Source: Geobacter sp. (GTDB taxonomy: Bacteria; Desulfobacterota; Desulfuromonadia; Geobacterales; Geobacteraceae). Taken from it: a stretch of 64,000 nt of DNA. Below, piece after piece: positions 17,010-24,049 of the stretch (the stretch's first letter is position 1; every line of letters starts with the position of its first letter). A model generated the notes under the pieces. That model was not told where the DNA came from, did not search any database, and worked only from the letters and a program-made list of their open reading frames with translations. The position numbers and the translations under genes were made by a program. Where the stretch lies: contig DNJC01000112.1 in assembly GCA_003490025.1 (NCBI GenBank), positions 30,554 through 94,553 on the forward strand, written 5' to 3'.

Positions 17010-17047
17010 AAAAAAGGGGCCGCGCAACGCACGGTTCCCCCTTTTTT
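17010..17047 (-). terminator. Intrinsic terminator separated from its gene by the mobile element
   Basis: On the minus strand AAAAAAGGGG pairs with CCCCTTTTTT, with an inner CCG/CGG stem, ending in six T residues. It lies 20 bp beyond attL and probably once terminated the zinc-ribbon gene now ending at 21575; the 4.5-kb element was inserted between them. Confidence 0.8.
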
Positions 17048-17067
17048 CGGTAAGCTATGTGGCTTTC

Positions 17068-17087
17068 TATCAGCCGAGCAGGCTGTT
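17068..17087. repeat. Left attachment repeat (attL)
   Basis: The sequence TATCAGCCGAGCAGGCTGTT is identical to 21573-21592. The match stops abruptly on both sides. The integrase gene begins 177 bp to the right. Confidence 0.9.
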
Positions 17088-17151
17088 AGTGTTATGTTTC
17101 AGCTACATTCAGTAAGGCACAACACCATGCAATCAACAGCCACTTATAACC

Positions 17152-17180
17152 TTGACATCACAGGTTTTTTTCTGTATTAG
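17152..17180 (+). promoter_or_regulatory. Sigma70 promoter of the integrase gene
   Basis: TTGACA (17152-17157), a 17-bp spacer and TATTAG (17175-17180) lie 84 bp upstream of the integrase start. Three AGGTTGCA/TGCAACC boxes sit just downstream, so integrase or an AlpA protein bound there could repress it. Confidence 0.8.
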
Positions 17181-17212
17181 TGTTCAGCGTGATTCAGAGA
17201 GAAACCGCAACC

Positions 17213-17245
17213 TGCAACCCGCTTAGAGGTTGCATAAAGGTTGCA
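17213..17245. promoter_or_regulatory. Left arm-type boxes (AGGTTGCA)
   Basis: TGCAACC lies at 17213-17219, and AGGTTGCA at 17227-17234 and 17238-17245 (11 bp apart). The same boxes recur at the other end (21432-21438, 21474-21481, 21486-21493). Direct repeats near both att sites are the pattern of integrase arm-binding or excisionase sites. Confidence 0.6.
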
Positions 17246-17263
17246 CAGAGCACGGAGGGTTAC

Positions 17264-18457
17264 ATGGGAAAGCAATTCAGCGACAAACTTCTATCCAACC
17301 TCAAGCCTCAAGCCACAAAATTCTACAGCCGGGAGGGCAGAGGCTTTGCCCTTAGAGTCATGCCAAGCGGAATCAAGACGTTCCTGTTCATCTACACCAC
17401 CCATGAAGGCAAGCGGAGGGAAATGAACCTGGGGAACTATCCGCATGTTAAGCTAGCTGAAGCAAGAGAGCAGTACCAAGCAGCTTACTCGCTTGCGGCC
17501 AAGGGGATAGACCCACAAGAACACAAGAAAGCAATAACAGAGGCTAAAGCCAAAGAATCAAATAGCTCATTCGGCAAGTTGGCTGAACTGTATCTTGCAA
17601 AGATAGAGACTAAATTTGCAGCTAATTGGGTCAAGACTATAAGCGGAGCTTTGAAGTGTGACTTATTACCTGTTTGGAAAGATAAACACATAGGTGAGAT
17701 ACGGCGAAAAGACATTATCGACTTGTTAGAGAAAGTGGGCAATCGTGCAAAGGGGCAAATTAAGAATGTTCAAAAGGCTGCAAGTGGTGTATTCAGGTAC
17801 GCCGTGGACCGTGAATACATCGAAATTAACCCGACATCTAATTTAAGCAAAGCTCTATCCGAATTCCAGACAGGACCGCGTGAACGTAGCCTTAGCGAGT
17901 CGGAGATAAAAGTTATTTGGGACGCTATTGATGCAGGAGTAGGCAGCGAAGAAACAAAGAGGGCGCTAAAGCTCATACTGGTAACAGCACAGCGTCCCGG
18001 TGAAGTAGCTAGTATGCACAGAAGTGAAATAGACGGAGAATGGTGGACAATTCCAAAAGAGAAGGTAAAAACTCGCAAAGAGCATTTAGTATACCTTACA
18101 CCTACCGCACTTAAACTAATAGGCGACTCGGATGGGCACATTTTTCCGTCACCGAGAATGGCCAAGCCAATCCAGACGAGCCACATGTCACAGCTAGTAA
18201 GTATTTCAAGGGTTGACACGCAAGGCAATGTCTATCACACCCCTTACTATGGATTACCTAGATGGACGCCGCATGACCTCAGAAGAACTGCTAGAACGCA
18301 CATGGCAAGGATAAAGATTATTGAAGAACATTGCGAAGCTGTACTCAACCATGCCAAGCGTGGCATAAGCGGGGTGTATAACAGATACGCCTACCAAGAA
18401 GAAAAGAAGTTAGCACTTATCAAGTGGGAAGCTGAATTGCTGGAACTAATCAAGTAG
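17264..18457 (+). CDS. int: P4-type tyrosine integrase
   Basis: The protein has 397 residues. The N-terminal arm-binding DUF4102 domain (about 1-85) contains the GFALRVMPSGIKTFLFIY pattern, then a core-binding SAM-like domain (about 95-190) and the catalytic domain. Catalytic residues are visible: Arg in VTAQRPGEVASM, Lys in the beta-hairpin (IPKEKVKTRKEHLVYL), the HDLRRTART box, His in LNHAKRG and the Tyr nucleophile in SGVYNRYAYQ. I chose the ATG at 17264 because GGAGG precedes it by 6 bp; upstream codons of the same frame cover the box array. It recombines the 20-bp att sites that flank the element. P4-type enzymes commonly target tRNA genes; here the target is a protein gene's 3' end. Confidence 0.95.
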   Translation: MGKQFSDKLLSNLKPQATKFYSREGRGFALRVMPSGIKTFLFIYTTHEGKRREMNLGNYPHVKLAEAREQYQAAYSLAAKGIDPQEHKKAITEAKAKESNSSFGKLAELYLAKIETKFAANWVKTISGALKCDLLPVWKDKHIGEIRRKDIIDLLEKVGNRAKGQIKNVQKAASGVFRYAVDREYIEINPTSNLSKALSEFQTGPRERSLSESEIKVIWDAIDAGVGSEETKRALKLILVTAQRPGEVASMHRSEIDGEWWTIPKEKVKTRKEHLVYLTPTALKLIGDSDGHIFPSPRMAKPIQTSHMSQLVSISRVDTQGNVYHTPYYGLPRWTPHDLRRTARTHMARIKIIEEHCEAVLNHAKRGISGVYNRYAYQEEKKLALIKWEAELLELIK

Positions 18458-18501
18458 GCAAGAGCAAACTTCAATGAACATACCAACCGGAGGAAAGATC
18501 A

Positions 18502-18675
18502 ATGCTAATGAAACGTAAGGACATCGTAGAAGCAACCGGACTTTGCTACACAACCATCTACAACCTTGAGAAGCTAGGCAAGTTCCCTGCAAGGCGGCAA
18601 CTATCACCGGGACGGGTTGCATGGGTACGGACCGAGGTTGAATCATGGCTTAATAGCCGAATAGCCTTAGCCTAG
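18502..18675 (+). CDS. AlpA-family regulator/excisionase, copy 1
   Basis: This 57-residue MerR-like winged-helix protein begins MLMKRKDIVEATGLCYTTIY. The turn NLEKLGKFPARRQL and the end VAWVRTEVESWL are hallmarks of AlpA/excisionase proteins encoded next to P4-type integrases. A strong ribosome site (GGAGGAAAG) precedes it, 44 bp after int. It probably controls int expression or directs excision. A paralog lies on the opposite strand at the other end (21182-21361). Confidence 0.88.
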   Translation: MLMKRKDIVEATGLCYTTIYNLEKLGKFPARRQLSPGRVAWVRTEVESWLNSRIALA

Positions 18676-18697
18676 AAGTCAAATATAGACACATATC

Positions 18698-18727
18698 AGC
18701 CTCACCCTTAATCGGGCGGGGCTTTTT
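18698..18727 (+). terminator. Probable terminator after int-alpA
   Basis: The stem AGCCTCACCC / GGGCGGGGCT (one G-U pair, one mismatch) has a 6-base loop and is followed by a T-run (CTTTTTAG). It lies 22 bp past the AlpA-like gene. The rest of the gap to 18963 shows only AT-rich sequence with no gene. Confidence 0.65.
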
Positions 18728-18963
18728 AGTATCCGCGCACAGTTCGACACCCGAGGATGACCACCAGGGCACGACCTGCGGCCAACCAAGGGCATAGCCC
18801 AGCTTTCAGCTGAGAGGGCCACCCATGGCAAATGCAGAGGTTTTATATAGCACTTTCCATATACATATAAAACTCATAGGCAAACGGTGCATGACGTGCT
18901 ACTCATTGGCAATATTTATATCTTGCACTGTCTACAACCCTCACACTAAAGGAGCAAGTAACG

Positions 18964-19503
18964 ATGCGTAAAGGTGCCTTAAACAGATTCTCAGTTGTTG
19001 TTGCAATATTGTCACTCGCATCTGTTGTTCCGGTTGCATACTTCCGTTACAAAAGCACGGCACCCAGTTACTACGTATGCACAGATTCATTGTCAGGCAC
19101 ATTCTCATGTTACCCATTACAGCTAAGTGACTTAGATTCAAATGATACTTTCTCTTACGACCACCCCTCCAACATTGAAAGACCAGCTGGAAGGAGCCCT
19201 ACTTTTCATATAAGCGACAACTATCTACGTAAGCACTATAAATACATGGCCCCCAATAACCATGGAGATGAAGTATCACCTGAAGCAATAGGAAATGAAG
19301 TCCGGCATTTACGCAAGCAATTAAATGAAGAATCAATGTTACTCATGAAAGCAGAGAAGAGATATAAAGAAGACACAATAGCTTTCACAATATGTGTCTG
19401 TATAGTGCTACCGTTGCTTGCGTTGATGACGCTCTACATCTTACGCCTATTAGTAAGATTCGTTCTATATGGAAAAGGCCCGACAGCTAACGCCCAAGCG
19501 TAG
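18964..19503 (+). CDS. Element-encoded two-helix membrane protein, unknown function
   Basis: The protein has 179 residues. An N-terminal hydrophobic helix (about 9-27, FSVVVAILSLASVVPVAYF) is followed by a polar region of about 110 residues with three cysteines and a heptad-like segment (EAIGNEVRHLRKQLNEESMLLMKAEKR). A second long hydrophobic segment lies near 139-165 (TIAFTICVCIVLPLLALMTL). The likely topology is a hairpin with the polar loop outside. GGAGC precedes the ATG. The codon use is AT-rich like the rest of the element and unlike the host genes. I do not recognise a family. As the only non-recombination gene in the element it is the natural cargo candidate, possibly for superinfection exclusion or phage defence, but that is only inference from context. 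Confidence 0.7.
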   Translation: MRKGALNRFSVVVAILSLASVVPVAYFRYKSTAPSYYVCTDSLSGTFSCYPLQLSDLDSNDTFSYDHPSNIERPAGRSPTFHISDNYLRKHYKYMAPNNHGDEVSPEAIGNEVRHLRKQLNEESMLLMKAEKRYKEDTIAFTICVCIVLPLLALMTLYILRLLVRFVLYGKGPTANAQA

Positions 19504-19512
19504 CAGCCACAC

Positions 19513-19626
19513 TATCAATAGGCCACGCCCTAGTGATAGCATCAAGAAGCATTGAAATAATCTATCATAAGGGTTGACATCCGAGTTTTGATAGGCTATT
19601 ATCACAGCATCTTGAACCTATTGATA
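19513..19626. promoter_or_regulatory. Res-like recombination site with three inverted subsites
   Basis: Three pairs of TATCA...TGATA half-sites lie in a row: 19513-19538 (26 bp), 19563-19593 (31 bp) and 19600-19626 (27 bp). They end 18 bp before the start codon of the serine recombinase. Sizes and arrangement resemble the three-subsite res sites of Tn3-type resolvases. The promoter at 19574-19602 lies inside the array. Confidence 0.7.
19574..19602 (+). promoter_or_regulatory. Consensus promoter of the serine recombinase inside res
   Basis: TTGACA (19574-19579), a 17-bp spacer and TATTAT (19597-19602) form a near-perfect sigma70 promoter. It overlaps the second and third res-like subsites, so bound recombinase should block it. 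Confidence 0.85.
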
Positions 19627-19644
19627 GAAACAGGAGGTGTCAAC

Positions 19645-20199
19645 ATGGCAACCATCGGCTACGCGAGGGTAAGCACGACCGACCAGAACCTAGACGCTCA
19701 ACTAACGCAATTGCAGGGTGTAGGCTGTGACAAGGTGTACCAGGAGAAAGCAAGCGGGGCCAAGGAGGACAGACCAGAACTAGCGGCCATGTTGGACTAT
19801 GCACGGCAAGGTGATACGGTGGTGGTGTGCAAGCTAGACCGGATAGCCAGGAGCACCAAGCACCTGCTTAACATCGTGGAAGGGCTACAAGACAAGGGCG
19901 TGACCTTCCGAGTCCTGAACATCGACCTGAACACAAGCACGGCCACCGGCAAGCTCATGCTCACCATGCTAGGCGCGATAGCCACCTTTGAACGGGAGAT
20001 GATGCTAGAGCGGCAGCTAGAAGGTATCGCACAGGCTAAGCAAGCGGGTGTCTACCAGGGACGCAAGCCAACGGCCAAGGCACAGGCTAAGCAAGTCCTG
20101 GAACTACTCGCCCAGGGCAAAACAAAGCAAGCTGTCGCGGATACCCTCAACATCGGAGTTGCAAGCGTCTACCGAATAGCCAAGGAAAACAAGGTATAG
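19645..20199 (+). CDS. Serine recombinase (small resolvase/invertase family)
   Basis: The protein has 184 residues. The N-terminal catalytic domain starts MATIGYARVSTTDQNLDAQ with the nucleophilic Ser in ARVST. The KLDRIARS motif carries the essential arginines, and the E-helix region ATGKLMLTMLGAIATFEREM is intact. The C-terminal HTH_7 domain (about 140-182; AVADTLNIGVASVYRIAKEN) binds the half-sites. A strong ribosome site (AGGAGG) precedes the ATG at 19645; an earlier in-frame ATG at 19588 lies within the res-like array and is less likely. It probably resolves dimers of the element or inverts a segment. No second res-like array is visible in this window. Confidence 0.93.
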   Translation: MATIGYARVSTTDQNLDAQLTQLQGVGCDKVYQEKASGAKEDRPELAAMLDYARQGDTVVVCKLDRIARSTKHLLNIVEGLQDKGVTFRVLNIDLNTSTATGKLMLTMLGAIATFEREMMLERQLEGIAQAKQAGVYQGRKPTAKAQAKQVLELLAQGKTKQAVADTLNIGVASVYRIAKENKV

Positions 20200-20231
20200 C
20201 AGAACCTACATACGCAAGTAAGAGAACATCT

Positions 20232-20274
20232 AACACCCGCTATCCAAGAGAACAACCAAGGATAAACGGGTGTT
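20232..20274 (+). terminator. Possible terminator after the serine recombinase
   Basis: AACACCCG pairs with CGGGTGTT, with an inner ATCC/GGAT pair, followed by TGTTATTATC. It lies 33 bp past the stop codon. Confidence 0.55.
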
Positions 20275-20279
20275 TGTTA

Positions 20280-21181
20280 TTATCACGAAAATTGATAGAT
20301 ACGATTTGTGCATCTACGACAAAATGCATGGGAACAAACTACGAACGGAGCGTAAGCGTAGTGAAGTAGTTAAGGGCTGAGCGAAGCGAGTTAGTATACT
20401 ACAGCGTAGCTGGTTATAAATTAGCTGGTAACAAGAACACACATTTATGTTAATTAAAGCAAGTAACTACAAGTTACCTACATCAAAGGTAAATAGGTAA
20501 GGTTACTAGCAGCGTAATCTGTGTATATACTGGTTTAATACAATACTCAACTAAGAACTAATCAAGAACTAATACAATAATTTTGTGATAACGTGGTTAA
20601 TAGATACTGGTTTTTTGCAAGCACCCGCAATATATGAGTTAAAGTTGTACACGCTAGCCTCGTATTCGCCCGAGACACAGCGGCGTTCCGGTTCTTTACT
20701 CTGTAAGTGCAACCATTGCCCAGCAGAAGCTACTGTAATCATTCAATAGGTGTGTGTAAATCAAGGGTTTAGGTCGGGTAACCAGGATGTTCAAAAGGAG
20801 ATAGATGCACGCGCAAACGAGCACGGCATAGCCCCGAGCGGATACCCCACCTGTCCAGGACTACGCCGTACCCGTATCAAGACGTTCACCTGTCCAGCCC
20901 TTGCCATGGTATGCTCCGGCACCCAAAGACCCGCCACAAGTCAACCTCGCCCGCTTCCTCGCTCTGTTCAGATCGGGACCGCTTCCGATTCCTGCACAGT
21001 GGCCATGGGGAACCTGCGCGGCTTACAGAAGTCAGAACACCCTCACGTATCAGCAGTACCATTTCACCATTCAGTAGCTCACAGACAACAAGACCAATCG
21101 AATCAATTTAGTCCTGAACTAAAGCCCTCCGTGAAGAAGAGCCTTAGTCCCTACTTGGTCATGAACGTTCTGCCAGACCTG
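20280..21181. other. AT-rich stretch of the element without recognisable genes
   Basis: About 900 bases between the recombinase and the second AlpA-like gene hold no protein I can support. Seen in it are GAGCG(T/A)AAGCG-type repeats with related direct copies (20348-20395), a GTAACTACAAGTTAC inverted pair (20463-20477), tandem AAGAACTAAT (20554-20573), and a TGCAACC box at 20708-20714 inside a 12-base stretch repeated at 21426. An open frame at 20750-21196 has unusual composition and no family features, and I do not call it. The stretch could hold a small RNA or a replication or transfer site. Confidence 0.5.
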
Positions 21182-21361
21182 TTACGCACAAGCTAGTTTC
21201 TCGATCCAATCTTCCACTTCAGACCGCACCCACCCTACAGCACGGATGCCCAGCTTTCTACGTGCCGGGAACGTCCCTAGCTTTTCTTTGTTGTAGATGC
21301 TCGTGTAGCACATCCCCGTTGCCTCAACTACCGCTTTCCGCTTCATGATGCTTACCGCCAT
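21182..21361 (-). CDS. AlpA-family regulator, copy 2 (opposite strand)
   Basis: The protein has 59 residues (54 from the inner ATG at 21346). The core MKRKAVVEATGMCYTSIYN then KEKLGTFPARRKL and VGWVRSEVEDWIEKL is clearly paralogous to the AlpA-like protein at 18502-18675, with more than half of the residues shared. The outer ATG at 21361 has GGGGGTG about 7 bp before it; the inner one matches the paralog's start better. It faces inward from the right end of the element. Two divergent AlpA copies could act at the two ends or form a switch. Confidence 0.82.
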   Translation of the reverse strand: MAVSIMKRKAVVEATGMCYTSIYNKEKLGTFPARRKLGIRAVGWVRSEVEDWIEKLACA

Positions 21362-21431
21362 ACAGGTACACCCCCGAGAGTTGCCGCTACGATAGTTTGT
21401 TCACTGCCGGTCACGGTTGTTAATCTGTAAG

Positions 21432-21493
21432 TGCAACCGATGGGCAGGATTCATTAACGGGTATGGCAATCAGAGGTTGCACGAGAGGTTGCA
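21432..21493. promoter_or_regulatory. Right arm-type boxes (AGGTTGCA)
   Basis: TGCAACC lies at 21432-21438 and AGGTTGCA at 21474-21481 and 21486-21493 (12 bp apart). They match the left-end set at 17213-17245 in order and orientation and lie 80-140 bp inside attR. Confidence 0.6.
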
Positions 21494-21503
21494 CACAAAC
21501 AAT

Positions 21504-21534
21504 AAGGGCCTAACCGCAATCGGCCAAGCCCCTT
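21504..21534 (-). terminator. Imperfect stem-loop near the right end of the element
   Basis: AAGGGGCTTGGCCG pairs imperfectly with CGGTTAGGCCCTT and is followed on the minus strand by TTATTG. It lies about 40 bp past the zinc-ribbon gene's stop and could replace the terminator that insertion moved away. Confidence 0.4.
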
Positions 21535-21572
21535 GAATTGTTTGCTATATTGCATTTTAGGTTGCCGTTACA

Positions 21573-21592
21573 TATCAGCCGAGCAGGCTGTT
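21573..21592. repeat. Right attachment repeat (attR) inside the zinc-ribbon gene
   Basis: The 20 bases are identical to 17068-17087. On the minus strand they encode the last codons and the stop (AAC AGC CTG CTC GGC TGA) of the gene at 21575-21730. Confidence 0.9.
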
Positions 21593-21730
21593 GAAGTTCC
21601 TCGCCCTGTTGGCCAGGATGGTCGGGTCGAGGACCTCTCCGCAGCAGGTGCATTTCCAGGCGTCGAAGGACCTGACAAAGTCGTAGTATTTCTCGGCGAA
21701 CATCCTTCCTTTGCATTTCGGGCATTTCAT
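21575..21730 (-). CDS. Small zinc-ribbon protein, integration target of the element
   Basis: The 51-residue protein begins MKCPKCKGRMFAEKYYDFVR. Two knuckles, CPKC near the N-terminus and CTCC at residues 27-30, form a treble-clef/zinc-ribbon pair. The end NSLLG is encoded by the att core. A strong ribosome site (GGGGGAGG) lies just before the ATG. The gene was not disrupted, because the element's att sequence carries the same last codons. Its role is unknown; proteins of this size usually bind zinc and may contact RNA or protein. It is downstream of and co-oriented with comEA. Confidence 0.85.
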   Translation of the reverse strand: MKCPKCKGRMFAEKYYDFVRSFDAWKCTCCGEVLDPTILANRARNFNSLLG

Positions 21731-21886
21731 AAGCTACCTCCCCCAGATCCAGAGTTGATTAAAAAACTTCATGTGTGGGAAGCTACATTTCACCTTACAT
21801 GCCAAGAAAACAATTATGAGGTTGTTGTAATGCTAATGAGCCATCTCCCCGGAACAACTGTCGATAAAAAGCACCGTTACGGGTCA

Positions 21887-22444
21887 TTAGAAATATTTTT
21901 GGATTAGAGAAAGCTTCCCCGGACCGACTCCAGGGACCCGCAGCACCCCCTCCAGCGAACCGAAAGCGCCATTTTCATGACGGTAGGCGATGATCCTCTC
22001 AGAAAGCGCCTCCCCTATGCCGGGAAGAAGCGCCCACTCCCCCTGGTCCAGTTCGTCCGGATGCAGCGGGATCCCGAGCAGCATCCGCTCCTTTACGGGC
22101 ATCTTAGTGATTGAAATTGAGGGGTTTTTTGCACCGGACAACCTCAGGGTGACGACGTCGCCGCTCTTCAGCGGCTGCGGCGCCAGCCGGTTGACGCCGG
22201 CTGCATCGGCATGGGCGGGGAGCGTCATTTTAATGGCGGTGAGCGGCGACGCCCCTTTCGGCAGCCGGTAAACGCCCGGGCGCGCGAAATCCCCCGCCAG
22301 CCGGACCGTCACCGTTTCCGCTCCGGAACGAAACGAGGCCGCGCCCTCACCTGTTGCGGTGGGGACGCGGCCTCTAAGGTAAAGCGACAAGGAGAGCAGC
22401 AGGGCGAGGCACCAGAGTGCGAGGCGGCTGCCGCGGGAGATCAC
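21887..22444 (-). CDS. ComEA-like helix-hairpin-helix protein
   Basis: The protein has 185 residues. An N-terminal membrane anchor (ALWCLALLLSLSLYL, about 8-22) is followed by an SLBB-like beta-grasp region (VRLAGDFARPGVYRLPKGASPLTAI) and then a long linker. The C-terminal double HhH domain (LLPGIGEALSERIIAYRHENGAF and VPGVGPGKLSLI) binds DNA. ComEA-type proteins capture DNA at the cell surface during natural transformation. It overlaps cimA by 4 bp (22441-22444). No other competence gene is nearby, so a role in DNA uptake is not proved. Confidence 0.85.
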   Translation of the reverse strand: MISRGSRLALWCLALLLSLSLYLRGRVPTATGEGAASFRSGAETVTVRLAGDFARPGVYRLPKGASPLTAIKMTLPAHADAAGVNRLAPQPLKSGDVVTLRLSGAKNPSISITKMPVKERMLLGIPLHPDELDQGEWALLPGIGEALSERIIAYRHENGAFGSLEGVLRVPGVGPGKLSLIQKYF

Positions 22445-24027
22445 TTCTTGGGCGCCCCCGCCTCCTCGTCCCTGTGCAGCTTGAACTCGATGGCATCGAC
22501 CAGCGCCTGGTACGACGCCTCGATGACGTTGGAAGAGACCCCGACGGTTCCCCAGCGCGCCTCCTTGTCTCCGGACTCGATGAGGACCCGGATGGAAGAG
22601 GCGGTCCCCTGCCCTGCGGGGAGCACGCGGACCTTGTAGTCGTGGAGCTTCACGTCCTTTAGCTTGGGATAGAACTTTTCCAGCGCCTTTCTGAGCGCGT
22701 TGTCCAGGGCGTTCACCGGGCCGGAACCCTCCGCCGCGGTGTGCTCGATCTTCCCTCCCACCTTAACCTTGATGGTCGCCTCGGAAATCGGGAGTTCGTC
22801 CTCGTGGCGCTTCTCGTCGATGACGCGGAAACCTATCACGGAGAAGAACTTCCGGTGCGTCCCGAGAGCCCGCTTCATGAGGAGCTCGAAGGATGCCTCG
22901 GCCCCCTCGAACTGGTAGCCGCGGTTCTCCATCGCCTTGATGTCCTCGAGGATCTCCAGGGTAACCGGGTCCTTGCTGTCCAGGTTGATGTTGAACTCGG
23001 TCGCCTTGGCGAGGATGTTGGCGCGGCCGGAGAGGTCGGAGACCAGGACGCGGGTGGTGTTCCCCACCAGCTCGGGCCTCATGTGCTCGTAGGTCTCCGG
23101 GTGGCGCTGGATGGCAGAGACGTGCACGCCCCCCTTGTGCGCGAAGGCGGAGTTGCCGACGTAGGGCTGGTGCTTGTCGGGGGCGAGGTTCGCCAGTTCG
23201 TAGACGTAGCGGGAGAGTTCCCGCAGGGTGCGCATCTGGGCGTCGCTGATGCAGTCGCGCTTCATCTTCGCCTTGAGGGCCGGGATGATGGAGCAGAGGT
23301 TCGCGTTGCCGCAGCGCTCGCCGAAGCCGTTGATGGTTCCCTGCACCTGCACGATCCCCTGGTCCACCGAGATGATGGAGTTGGCGACGGCGCACTCCCC
23401 GTCGTTGTGGGCGTGGATGCCGAGCGGGGTGGAGATCGCCTTTTGCACGTCTTTCACGATCTGGGCGACCTCGAACGGCATGGTGCCGCCGTTGGTGTCG
23501 CACAGGATGATGCAGGCGGCGCCCGCCTGCTGGGCCGCCTGCAGGGTCTTGATGGCGTACTCGGGGTTCGCCTTGTAGCCGTCGAAGAAATGCTCGGCGT
23601 CGTAGAAAACCTCCGGCATGCGCGCCTTGAGGTATTCCAGCGAGTCGAAGATCATCTCCAGGTTCTCCTCGAGCGGGATCCTGAGCGCCTCGTGCACCTG
23701 GAAATCCCAGCTCTTGCCGAAGATGGTGACCGCGTCCGCCTCGGACTGCACCAGGGTGCGGATGTTCTGGTCCTTGTCCGGGGTGATCTTCGCGCGCCGG
23801 GTTGAGCCGAAGGCGGCGATCTTCGCCTGGGAGAGCTTCTCCTTCTTGATGTCCTTGAAGAAGGAGACGTCCTTGGGGTTGCTCCCGGGCCATCCCCCCT
23901 CGATGTAATGAATGCCGCACTCGTCCAGCTTGTGGGCGATGCGGATCTTGTCCTCTACCAGAAAGGAGATGTCCTCCGCCTGCGTCCCGTCCCTAAGCGT
24001 CGTATCGTAAAGTTTCACCAGGCTCAT
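22441..24027 (-). CDS. cimA: (R)-citramalate synthase
   Basis: The protein has 528 residues. The N-terminal HMGL-like TIM barrel has LYDTTLRDGTQAEDISF and the metal-binding HAHND(GE) motif (GIHAHNDGECAVANS). A LeuA allosteric domain (about 385-520) forms the C-terminus. It condenses pyruvate with acetyl-CoA to make citramalate, the first step of the threonine-independent isoleucine route established in Geobacter. I chose the ATG at 24027 (MSLVKLYDTT) with AGGTGGGG before it; the in-frame upstream part (to 24063) is repeat-derived leader. It follows lysC after an intergenic inverted repeat. Confidence 0.95.
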   Translation of the reverse strand: MSLVKLYDTTLRDGTQAEDISFLVEDKIRIAHKLDECGIHYIEGGWPGSNPKDVSFFKDIKKEKLSQAKIAAFGSTRRAKITPDKDQNIRTLVQSEADAVTIFGKSWDFQVHEALRIPLEENLEMIFDSLEYLKARMPEVFYDAEHFFDGYKANPEYAIKTLQAAQQAGAACIILCDTNGGTMPFEVAQIVKDVQKAISTPLGIHAHNDGECAVANSIISVDQGIVQVQGTINGFGERCGNANLCSIIPALKAKMKRDCISDAQMRTLRELSRYVYELANLAPDKHQPYVGNSAFAHKGGVHVSAIQRHPETYEHMRPELVGNTTRVLVSDLSGRANILAKATEFNINLDSKDPVTLEILEDIKAMENRGYQFEGAEASFELLMKRALGTHRKFFSVIGFRVIDEKRHEDELPISEATIKVKVGGKIEHTAAEGSGPVNALDNALRKALEKFYPKLKDVKLHDYKVRVLPAGQGTASSIRVLIESGDKEARWGTVGVSSNVIEASYQALVDAIEFKLHRDEEAGAPKK

Positions 24028-24049
24028 GTCCCCACCTTTAAAAACCATT

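Larger units (their letters stand above)
17068..21592 (+). mobile_element. 4.5-kb integrative element with P4-type integrase and serine resolvase
   Basis: The element is bounded by 20-bp direct repeats (17068-17087 and 21573-21592). It carries a tyrosine integrase next to the left end, an AlpA-like regulator, a two-helix membrane protein, a serine recombinase, and a second AlpA-like gene on the opposite strand near the right end. Its interior is visibly richer in A and T than the flanking core genome. The right repeat is the 3' end, including the stop codon, of a small zinc-ribbon gene, so integration leaves that gene intact. Paired AGGTTGCA boxes sit near both ends and probably bind integrase. 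No replication, mobilisation or phage structural genes are visible, so it is likely a satellite or genomic islet that relies on others for transfer. Confidence 0.88.

Noticed and set aside
17068..17087. tRNA or tmRNA fragment as attachment site
   Set aside because: The att core has no cloverleaf part; it is the 3' end of the zinc-ribbon gene as read at 21575-21592.
20750..21196. 148-codon open frame inside the element
   Set aside because: It has no good ribosome site, no family features, an unusual Pro/Ser/Cys-rich composition, and its end runs into the second AlpA gene on the other strand.
21533..21907. 124-codon plus-strand open frame at the right element end
   Set aside because: It is antisense to the zinc-ribbon gene and then runs through the gap without a ribosome site or recognisable motif.
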